Assembly: GCA_003250175.1 (NCBI GenBank)
Contig: QKHD01000229.1
Span: 1-5,011 of the forward strand
Direction: 5' to 3'
Source of the DNA: Helicobacteraceae bacterium
GTDB taxonomy: Bacteria > Campylobacterota > Campylobacteria > Campylobacterales > SZUA-545
Length of the DNA: 5,011 nt
How positions within the stretch are numbered: position 1 is the first letter of the stretch; the number at the start of each line of letters is the position of its first letter. Below are positions 1-5,011 of the stretch, one piece after another. The notes under the pieces are model-generated. The model was not told the DNA's origin and ran no database searches. It was given only the letters and a program-made list of their open reading frames with translations. The translations under genes were made by a program, and so were the position numbers.

Positions 1-1917
1 GCGGAAAAAACCCGCCAGATCAAAGAAGAACGCGACCTCTTTATCTCCGGAGCCGTCACCATCTTCAAATGGAAAAACGCTCCCGGCTGGCCGGTGGAGT
101 ATGTCTCCGGAAACGTCCAGGCGCTCATGGGTGTGACCCCGGAAGACTTTTTGGAAGGAAGAGAGGCCTTCGCCGCCATGGTGCATCCGGACGATGTGGC
201 ACGCGTCAGTCAGGAAGTGGCGGAAAACTCCCAGGGGGGCAAGGTGCATTTTATTCACAAGCCCTACCGCATCCGCCACAAAGACGGCTCCATCCGGTGG
301 ATCTACGACAGCACCAAAATCCTCCGCAACCAGCAGGGCGAAATCACCTTCTACTTCGGCTACCTCATCGACATCACCGAACAGAAAAACCAGGAGCAGG
401 CCTACAACCGCCTCAACGAAGAGCTCAACCTCATCTTCGGCCTCTCCCAAAACCCCATCGCCATCACCGACCTGGAGAGCAATTTCCTCCAGGTCAATCC
501 CGCCTATGCCCACCTCACCGGCTACTCCACCGAAGAGCTTAAAAAACTCTCCGTCGCCTCCTTGCTCGATACGGAGAGCCAGGGGCGGTTTACCACCCTC
601 TTGCAGGATGTCACCACCATGGGCAGCATCAGCCAATGCAAAGAGCGCTTCTTGACCAAAGCCGGCCAGGGGGTTCCCATGAGCCTCTCCGTTTCCCTGC
701 TGCCAAGCCGCGACAAACTGCTCTTTATCGCGACGGATATCAGCGAAGAGACCGCCCTCACCCTCCAACTGCAGCAGCGCATCGACGAAGAGGTAACCAA
801 GCGGATGGAGAACGAAAAGATATTCCACGCCATCTTCGACTACGCGGGGATCGGGATCGACGTCACCACCATTACCGGCGATATTCTGGAAAACAACCCC
901 AAACTCCAGCAGATGCTGGGCTATACCCACGAAGAGCTGCACGACCTGAATATCGAAGACATCACCCATGCCGAAGACCTGACCAAGGCGGCCGCCAATC
1001 TGCGCAACCTGGTCGGCGGCGGACAGGAGAGCTTCGTGCTCGAGCAGCGCTACCTGACAAAATCCGGAGGCATCGTCTGGGTCAAGGCGACGGTCACCAG
1101 TGTCAAAAACCGCTTTGGTGAAGTTCAGTACCTCATCACCATGCTGGACGACCTCACAGAGCAAAAACGCCTCGAAGCGGAAAAACGGGATAAGGACGAG
1201 CTCCTGCATCAGCAGTCCAAGATGGCGGCCATGGGCGAGATGATCGGCGCCATTGGCCACCAATGGAGCCAACCCCTCAACACCATCTCCCTGCTGGTAC
1301 AAGACATCGAAGACGCCTACCAGTACGGCGATCTCAACGCCGCCTATCTGGACAAATTCGTCAAGCGCAGCCTGGATCAGATCAGCTTTATGGCCAATAC
1401 CATCGACGATTTCAAGGACTTCTTCAAACCCTCCAAGACGAAGCACCTCTTTGAGGTCAACGAGGCCATCGACACCATTATCGAGATGACCGACCAGCAG
1501 TACATCAGCCACCGGGTGGAAATTCATAAATCCTATACGGCCCACCCGACACGTACCCTGGGCCACCCCAACGAGTTTAAGCACGTCATCCTCAACATCC
1601 TCAACAATGCCAGAGATGCCATCGAAGAGCGCCGTCTCAAGGCCAACGATCCGGATATCCGGGGCAACGTCTACATCACGACCCAGGTGCGCCACGGTCA
1701 GGTCTGTGTCACCATCGAAGACGATGCGGGGGGCATTCCTGAAGAGGTGTTGCCCACCATCTTTAACGCCTACATCTCCACCAAGGGCGACAAGGGAACG
1801 GGGATCGGGCTGAGCATGTCCAAAACAATGATTGAGAAAAATATGGAAGGGACCCTCACCGCTGCCAACGGCAAGCGGGGGGCGGTCTTTACGATTACGT
1901 TAAAAGAGGCCGTCTAA
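1..1917 (+). CDS. Multi-PAS sensor histidine kinase (5' partial)
   Basis: The reading frame is open from base 1 with no plausible start, so the gene begins upstream and 638 C-terminal residues are visible. A GTG at base 94 is internal, because the PAS fold already begins before it ('FKWKNAPGWPVEYVSGNV'). Domains in partial numbering are: PAS 1 at about 20-129 (HPDD motif, ends DITEQK), PAS 2 at about 138-250 (ends ATDISEE), PAS 3 at about 272-389 (ends DDLTEQK), a helical dimerisation/phosphoacceptor region at about 398-460, and a HATPase domain at about 515-636. The phosphoacceptor is probably His420 in 'GAIGHQWSQPLN'. ATP-binding motifs are the N box 'NILNNARDA' (Asn536), the G1 box 'DDAGGI' (574-579) and the G2 box 'GTGIGL' (599-604). 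The visible part has no membrane segment, so it is cytosolic here; any sensor or membrane domain would be upstream. It should autophosphorylate and pass phosphate to a response regulator not present in the window. The ligand is unknown. It converges with argF, 18 bases away. Confidence 0.95.
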   Translation, partial: AEKTRQIKEERDLFISGAVTIFKWKNAPGWPVEYVSGNVQALMGVTPEDFLEGREAFAAMVHPDDVARVSQEVAENSQGGKVHFIHKPYRIRHKDGSIRWIYDSTKILRNQQGEITFYFGYLIDITEQKNQEQAYNRLNEELNLIFGLSQNPIAITDLESNFLQVNPAYAHLTGYSTEELKKLSVASLLDTESQGRFTTLLQDVTTMGSISQCKERFLTKAGQGVPMSLSVSLLPSRDKLLFIATDISEETALTLQLQQRIDEEVTKRMENEKIFHAIFDYAGIGIDVTTITGDILENNPKLQQMLGYTHEELHDLNIEDITHAEDLTKAAANLRNLVGGGQESFVLEQRYLTKSGGIVWVKATVTSVKNRFGEVQYLITMLDDLTEQKRLEAEKRDKDELLHQQSKMAAMGEMIGAIGHQWSQPLNTISLLVQDIEDAYQYGDLNAAYLDKFVKRSLDQISFMANTIDDFKDFFKPSKTKHLFEVNEAIDTIIEMTDQQYISHRVEIHKSYTAHPTRTLGHPNEFKHVILNILNNARDAIEERRLKANDPDIRGNVYITTQVRHGQVCVTIEDDAGGIPEEVLPTIFNAYISTKGDKGTGIGLSMSKTMIEKNMEGTLTAANGKRGAVFTITLKEAV

Positions 1918-1927
1918 ACAGACGGCC
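1902..1927 (-). terminator. Rho-independent terminator of hemB-argF, overlapping the kinase 3' end
   Basis: A perfect 8-bp inverted repeat, GGCCGTCT (1908-1915) and AGACGGCC (1920-1927), encloses a 4-base loop. Read on the minus strand, the hairpin starts 8 bases past the argF stop codon and is followed by TCTTTTAA, a short U-rich tail as expected of an intrinsic terminator. In the plus direction the stem is followed by CTGGGGGC with no T-run, so it is a weaker candidate for stopping kinase transcription. The kinase stop codon TAA (1915-1917) lies at the stem/loop junction. Confidence 0.75.
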
Positions 1928-1935
1928 CTGGGGGC

Positions 1936-2862
1936 TTAGGCGTTTCGCTTACGGTCCAGCCAGACCATGACACCCTTTTGGGCATGGAGGCGGTTTTCCG
2001 CTTCGTCAAAGATGATGTCGGCGTGGGCTTCGAAGACCTCTTCCGTCACCTCTTCGCCGCGGTGAACCGGCAGGCAGTGGAGGAACTTCACGCCGGGGTT
2101 GGCCAGTTTCATCATGGCGCTATCCACGGTGTAACCGGCAAAGGCGATTTCCCGCTGCTTTTGCTCCTCTTCCTGGCCCATGGAGGTCCAGACGTCGGTG
2201 GTCACCACATCGGCTCCGGCAATCGCCTCTTTAGGGTCATTGGTGTAGATGATCTTGCCGCCGGACTCCTTGCAAAAGCCCTCCGCCAGCTTGGCAATCT
2301 CCGGATTAACCTCATACCCTTTAGGCGTCGCGATGCGCAGCTCCATCCCCAGTTTGGCCGCCAGCATCATCCAGCTGTGGGTCATGTTGTTGCCGTCGCC
2401 CACGTAGGCGACTTTGGCGGAGGCGTCCAGGCCGTGTTCGAGCATGGTCATGTAGTCCGCCATGAGCTGCACGGGATGGTAGTCGTCGCTGAGCCCGTTG
2501 ATAACGGGAACCTTGGAGAAGCTGGCGAACTCTTCCAGCTTGGCATGGCTAAACGTCCGGATCATGATCATATCGACCATGCGGCTGATAACGCGGGCCG
2601 TATCTTTCATGGGCTCGCCCCGGCCTAATTGAATGTCACGGCTGGAGAGGAAGAGCGCCTGCCCGCCCAGCTGGTACATCCCTACTTCAAAGCTCACCCG
2701 GGTTCGTGTAGAGGATTTTTCAAAGATCATCCCCAGGCTCTGGTTTTGTAAAAAAGGCGTGGGGCGTTTTGCTTTCTGCTCCGCCTTGATCTCCTTGGCG
2801 ATTTCGATCATCTCCAGAATTTCGGCTTTGGTAAAGTCTTTCAGGCTTAGAAAGTGTCTCAT
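1936..2862 (-). CDS. argF: Ornithine carbamoyltransferase
   Basis: This cytosolic enzyme joins carbamoyl phosphate to L-ornithine to give citrulline, the sixth step of arginine biosynthesis. The 308-residue length is normal for the family. The carbamoyl-phosphate loop S-T-R-T-R is at residues 51-55, with Arg102 and the HPVQ motif (129-132) completing that site. 'DGNNM' (156-160), D223-xxx-SMG (223-229) and 'HCLP' (262-265, catalytic Cys263) form the ornithine side. The SMG loop separates it from aspartate carbamoyltransferase. It is assigned as the anabolic enzyme from its hemB neighbour and the absence of arcA or arcC, which is inference. The ATG (2860-2862) overlaps the hemB TGA in an ATGA arrangement, with only a weak GGGA-type ribosome site inside the hemB end, so translation is probably coupled to hemB. 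No ARG-box-like operator was recognised. Confidence 0.97.
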   Translation of the reverse strand: MRHFLSLKDFTKAEILEMIEIAKEIKAEQKAKRPTPFLQNQSLGMIFEKSSTRTRVSFEVGMYQLGGQALFLSSRDIQLGRGEPMKDTARVISRMVDMIMIRTFSHAKLEEFASFSKVPVINGLSDDYHPVQLMADYMTMLEHGLDASAKVAYVGDGNNMTHSWMMLAAKLGMELRIATPKGYEVNPEIAKLAEGFCKESGGKIIYTNDPKEAIAGADVVTTDVWTSMGQEEEQKQREIAFAGYTVDSAMMKLANPGVKFLHCLPVHRGEEVTEEVFEAHADIIFDEAENRLHAQKGVMVWLDRKRNA

Positions 2863-3839
2863 AGTTTTTTCCCATCTAGAAGTGTCGCCACCTCTTTTGC
2901 ATGATACGTAATAATCAGATCCGCGCCGGCTCGTTTAAAGCTCAGCATCGTCTCCATCAGAATGCGTTCGTAATCGATAATCCCCGCCTTGGCGGCGGTT
3001 TTGAGCATGGCGTATTCGCCGCTCACATTGTACACCGCCATGGGCAGCGTCGTGGCGTCTTTGATCTTGCGCACCACATCCAGATAGGCCAGGGCCGGTT
3101 TGACCATCAGAATATCGGCACCCTGCATCTCGTCTTCAATACTCTCCGCCACCGCTTCGCGCAGGTTGGCCGGGTTCATCTGGTAGCTGCGGCGGTCCCC
3201 GAAACTCGGTGCCGACTCCGCCACATCCCGGAAGGGGCCGTAATAGGCGCTGGCGAACTTGGTGGAGTAGGCCATGATGGGGAGGTTTTCAAACCCGTTC
3301 GCATCCAGGGCGCTGCGCAGCTCTTCGATGGTACCGTCCATCATGCCGCTGGGGGCGATCATGTCCGCACCCGCTCTGGCATGTACCAGGGCCTGGTCGG
3401 CCAGAATCTCCAGGGTCTTGTCGTTATCCACCGTCTCATGGACGTGGTCGATGATCCCGCAGTGGCCGTGGTCGGTATATTCGCAAAAGCAGAGGTCGGT
3501 AATGACCAGTAGCTCCGGAGCATAGGCTTTAACCTTGCGGATCGCCTCGGCGATAATACCGTGCTCGCAGAGCGCATCGCTGCCCACGCTGTCCTTGACG
3601 GCGGGAATCCCGAAAAGGATCACCGACCGCAGCCCCAGGGCCTTGATCTCGTCCAGTTCCGGTTCGAGCTTGTCCAGGCTCAGCTGAAACACGCCCGGCA
3701 TGGAGGCCACCTCTTCTTTCAGGTTCTCCCCCGCCTTGATAAAAAGCGGGTAGATCAGGTCCTCTTTTCGGACGTGGGTCTCTTGCAGCATATCGCGTAA
3801 AGCCCCGTTAAGACGGGTCCTTCGAAAGCGTCGGAACAT
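2859..3839 (-). CDS. hemB: Porphobilinogen synthase (delta-aminolevulinic acid dehydratase)
   Basis: HemB condenses two molecules of 5-aminolevulinate into porphobilinogen, an early cytosolic step of haem and other tetrapyrrole synthesis. The 326 residues match the usual length. The N-terminus 'RRFRRTRLNGALRDML' is typical. Catalytic zinc ligands are the triad Cys117, Cys119 and Cys127 in 'DLCFCEYTDHGHCG', so this is the zinc-type enzyme rather than the aspartate-rich magnesium type. The Schiff-base lysines are Lys194 ('YSTKFASAYYGPF') and Lys247 ('MVKPAL'). The segment 'ESIEDEMQGAD' (232-242) lies where E. coli-type enzymes bind the allosteric Mg2+. The ATG at 3837-3839 is supported by an AAGGAG site 7 bases upstream. 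The gene is transcribed divergently from ribA, and its stop overlaps the argF start by 4 bases, so it leads a two-gene operon. Confidence 0.98.
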   Translation of the reverse strand: MFRRFRRTRLNGALRDMLQETHVRKEDLIYPLFIKAGENLKEEVASMPGVFQLSLDKLEPELDEIKALGLRSVILFGIPAVKDSVGSDALCEHGIIAEAIRKVKAYAPELLVITDLCFCEYTDHGHCGIIDHVHETVDNDKTLEILADQALVHARAGADMIAPSGMMDGTIEELRSALDANGFENLPIMAYSTKFASAYYGPFRDVAESAPSFGDRRSYQMNPANLREAVAESIEDEMQGADILMVKPALAYLDVVRKIKDATTLPMAVYNVSGEYAMLKTAAKAGIIDYERILMETMLSFKRAGADLIITYHAKEVATLLDGKKL

Positions 3840-3846
3840 GGTGTTT

Positions 3847-3852
3847 CTCCTT
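3847..3852 (-). promoter_or_regulatory. Shine-Dalgarno site of hemB
   Basis: On the minus strand AAGGAG is followed by 7 bases and then the hemB ATG. This is a near-consensus site at optimal spacing and fixes the hemB start. It is the only strong ribosome binding site among the starts visible in the window. Confidence 0.85.
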
Positions 3853-3877
3853 GGACTCCATGGCGCCTGCCAGGGGG

Positions 3878-3909
3878 CGGAAATAAGGGAAAGATTTTAT
3901 CGGAAATAA
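3878..3909. repeat. 9-base direct repeat in the hemB/ribA intergenic region
   Basis: CGGAAATAA occurs exactly at 3878-3886 and again at 3901-3909, 23 bases start to start, or about two helical turns. It flanks the AT-rich core of the divergent promoter region. It could be a paired binding site for a regulator, or chance similarity in AT-rich promoter DNA. No known operator consensus is recognised. Confidence 0.4.
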
Positions 3910-3917
3910 ATAAAAGG
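3894..3917. promoter_or_regulatory. Candidate divergent promoter region for hemB-argF and ribA-rsmG
   Basis: This is the only AT-rich block in the 96-base gap between two divergent genes. On the minus strand it reads through T-rich sequence into GATAAAAT (3901 down to 3894), a plausible -10 element (TAAAAT) for hemB preceded by T-tracts, as seen in Campylobacterota promoters that lack a clear -35. That would give a leader of roughly 50 bases. On the plus strand AAATAAATAAAA (3904-3915) is a possible -10 area for ribA with a very short leader. No convincing -35 hexamer is visible in either direction. Confidence 0.35.
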
Positions 3918-3935
3918 TTGGCTAAACTCCCCGCC

Positions 3936-4508
3936 ATGTTACACGATGTAGAGATATCCCAGCAGGCCAATCTGCCCACAAAATACGGCGAATTTTTTGT
4001 TAAAGCGTTCAAGTATCAGGGCAAGGAACACCTCGCCCTCTACACGAAAGCGCTTTGCGACACCCCCATCGTGCGCGTGCACAGCGAATGCCTCACCGGC
4101 GACGTCTTCGGCAGCCGCAAGTGCGACTGCGGCGATCAACTGGCCAAGGCGATGCAAACCATCCACGAAAACGGCTGCGGCATCATCATCTACCTCCGTC
4201 AGGAAGGCCGCAACATCGGCCTGCTTAATAAAATCAACGCCTACCATCTCCAGGACCAGGGGCTTGACACCGTCGCCGCCAACCACCAGCTGGGTTTTGC
4301 GGACGACGAGCGCACCTATGAGCTGGCGGAGTTTATCCTGCACTACATGCAGATCAAGCAGATCCGCCTTTTAACCAACAACCCCAACAAGCTCGACTCC
4401 TTTAAGGACATCGCCATCCTCGAGCGCCTGCCCATCATCATTCCGGCCAACGTCCACAACGAGGGCTACCTCCGGACCAAAAAAGAAAAAAGCGGCCACC
4501 TCCTGTGA
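3936..4508 (+). CDS. ribA: GTP cyclohydrolase II
   Basis: RibA opens GTP to 2,5-diamino-6-ribosylamino-4(3H)-pyrimidinone 5'-phosphate, with release of formate and pyrophosphate. This is the first committed step of riboflavin synthesis. The protein is 190 residues from the ATG at 3936 and has no DHBP-synthase domain, so it is the stand-alone form. Visible motifs are 'RVHSECLTGDVFGSRKCDCG' (47-66) with zinc ligands Cys52, Cys63 and Cys65; 'YLRQEGRNIGL' (86-96); 'QGLDTVAAN' (108-116); 'DDERTY' (123-128) with the active-site Asp124/Arg126 pair; 'LLTNNPNKL' (145-153); and the C-terminal NVHNEGYL...KSGHLL signature (172-190). An in-frame TTG at 3918 would add six residues. I prefer the ATG because the protein then starts, as relatives do, shortly before 'ANLPTKYGEF'. 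Neither start has a good ribosome site. The stop overlaps the rsmG start (GTGA). Confidence 0.97.
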   Translation: MLHDVEISQQANLPTKYGEFFVKAFKYQGKEHLALYTKALCDTPIVRVHSECLTGDVFGSRKCDCGDQLAKAMQTIHENGCGIIIYLRQEGRNIGLLNKINAYHLQDQGLDTVAANHQLGFADDERTYELAEFILHYMQIKQIRLLTNNPNKLDSFKDIAILERLPIIIPANVHNEGYLRTKKEKSGHLL

Positions 4509-5011
4509 ACCATCCCCTCTTTCATAGCTTTGCCGCCCCCCTTCCGGAGGATTTCGGCGCCAAGATGAAAATCTTTTGCGACCTGCTGCTGGAGTGGAAC
4601 CGCACCCACAACCTCAGCGGTGCCACCACCGAAAACGAGGTCATGGCCCAGGTCTTTGACAGCGTCTACCCTTTGGGCTTTTTAGAGTGCTTCGAGAGCG
4701 TGCTGGACATCGGTAGCGGGGCGGGTTTTCCCGCTATTCCGCTGGCGGCTGCAAGGCCCCACGCCCACTTTGTGCTGGTCGAACCCACCAAAAAAAGGAT
4801 CGCCTTTTTGAATTTCGTGGCCATCAAACTGGGGCTAAAAAACATCACCCTCGATGACAAGCGCATCGAGCAGATGCCCAGCCGCCACTACGATCTGATC
4901 ACCTCCAAGGCGGTCATGAGCGCATCCAGGCTCTATAAGCTTAGCCAAAGCATGATGGCCGATGTGACGGTTATGGTACTATACAAGGGTCGGAATACCG
5001 ACGACGAGCCG
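4505..5011 (+). CDS. rsmG: 16S rRNA (guanine-N7) methyltransferase RsmG (3' partial)
   Basis: RsmG (formerly GidB) uses S-adenosylmethionine to form m7G at position 527 (E. coli numbering) of 16S rRNA in the 30S decoding region. The frame is open from a GTG at 4505 to the window end, giving 169 residues; the family is usually about 180-210, so only a short C-terminal piece is missing. Visible motifs are 'LLLEWNRTHNLSG' (27-39), the SAM-binding glycine loop 'LDIGSGAGFPAIPL' (67-80), 'LVEPTKKRIAFLNFVA' (91-106), 'YDLITSKAV' (129-137) and 'VLYKGR' (158-163). The GTG overlaps the ribA TGA as GTGA, which implies translational coupling; no separate ribosome site is evident. An in-frame ATG at 4565 would remove 20 residues of the N-terminal helix and is less likely. 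Loss of RsmG is known in other bacteria to give low-level streptomycin resistance. Confidence 0.95.
   Translation, partial: MNHPLFHSFAAPLPEDFGAKMKIFCDLLLEWNRTHNLSGATTENEVMAQVFDSVYPLGFLECFESVLDIGSGAGFPAIPLAAARPHAHFVLVEPTKKRIAFLNFVAIKLGLKNITLDDKRIEQMPSRHYDLITSKAVMSASRLYKLSQSMMADVTVMVLYKGRNTDDEP

Noticed and set aside
94..96. GTG at base 94 as the start of the kinase
   Set aside because: The frame is open to base 1 and the upstream residues continue the PAS domain in family-typical sequence, so this is an internal valine codon.
69..655. Overlapping plus-strand open frames inside the kinase (69-542 and 194-655)
   Set aside because: Arg/Pro/Ser-rich translations in the wrong frames of a gene with clear PAS homology; these are shadows of GC-rich coding sequence.
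1978..2628. Long open frame on the plus strand opposite argF (216 codons)
   Set aside because: It lies wholly antisense to argF, which has all family motifs. The translation is rich in His, Val and Gly without a recognisable domain, as expected of an antisense shadow in GC-rich DNA.
2901..3512. Long open frame on the plus strand opposite hemB (203 codons)
   Set aside because: It is fully inside hemB on the other strand, has no recognisable domain, and its composition is typical of a shadow frame.
3861..3872. Small inverted repeat TGGC-GCCT-GCCA in the hemB leader
   Set aside because: Only a 4-bp stem, too weak to call an attenuator or operator; no riboswitch-like conserved core was recognised in the short leader.
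3939..4343. Minus-strand open frame of 134 codons opposite ribA
   Set aside because: Antisense to a well-supported ribA and rich in Ala and Val with no motif; considered a shadow.
4666..4866. Minus-strand open frame of 66 codons within rsmG
   Set aside because: It is antisense to the rsmG SAM-binding region, and the plus frame shows the family motifs.

Overview
The window is a compact, GC-rich stretch of bacterial chromosome, almost entirely coding, with five protein genes and no mobile element, RNA gene or CRISPR. It most likely comes from a GC-rich member of the Campylobacterota (Epsilonproteobacteria). Two things suggest this. First, the order and orientation argF(-) hemB(-) / ribA(+) rsmG(+) is, as I recall it, the arrangement in Campylobacter jejuni (Cj0994c to Cj0997). 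Second, the sensor kinase has the 'MGEMIGAIxHQWxQPLN' type of histidine box, which is very common in this phylum. The base composition is clearly above 50 % GC, unlike Campylobacter or Helicobacter, which points to a vent or sediment lineage such as the Sulfurovum/Nitratifractor group. That genus-level guess is inference.

Layout: bases 1-1917 (+) hold the C-terminal 638 residues of a multi-PAS sensor histidine kinase whose start lies before the window. It converges on the hemB-argF pair (-): argF (ornithine carbamoyltransferase, 1936-2862) and hemB (porphobilinogen synthase, 2859-3839). These two overlap by 4 bases (ATGA) and form one transcription unit. A strong hairpin at 1908-1927, with a U-rich tail in the minus direction, serves as the argF terminator and contains the kinase stop codon. 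A 96-base divergent intergenic region (3840-3935) holds the hemB ribosome binding site, AT-rich promoter-like sequence and an exact 9-base direct repeat. To its right, ribA (GTP cyclohydrolase II, 3936-4508) overlaps rsmG (16S rRNA m7G methyltransferase, 4505 to window end, 3' truncated) by 4 bases (GTGA).

The four right-hand genes are housekeeping functions: arginine, tetrapyrrole and riboflavin synthesis, and rRNA modification. They share no single pathway; their association looks like conserved gene order with translational coupling within each pair. The kinase is the only accessory-type gene, and its partner regulator and signal are not visible. I found no evidence for a previously undescribed system. 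The points worth a second look are small: the terminator/stop-codon overlap, the direct repeat between the divergent genes, the ribA start, and deviations in the kinase motifs.
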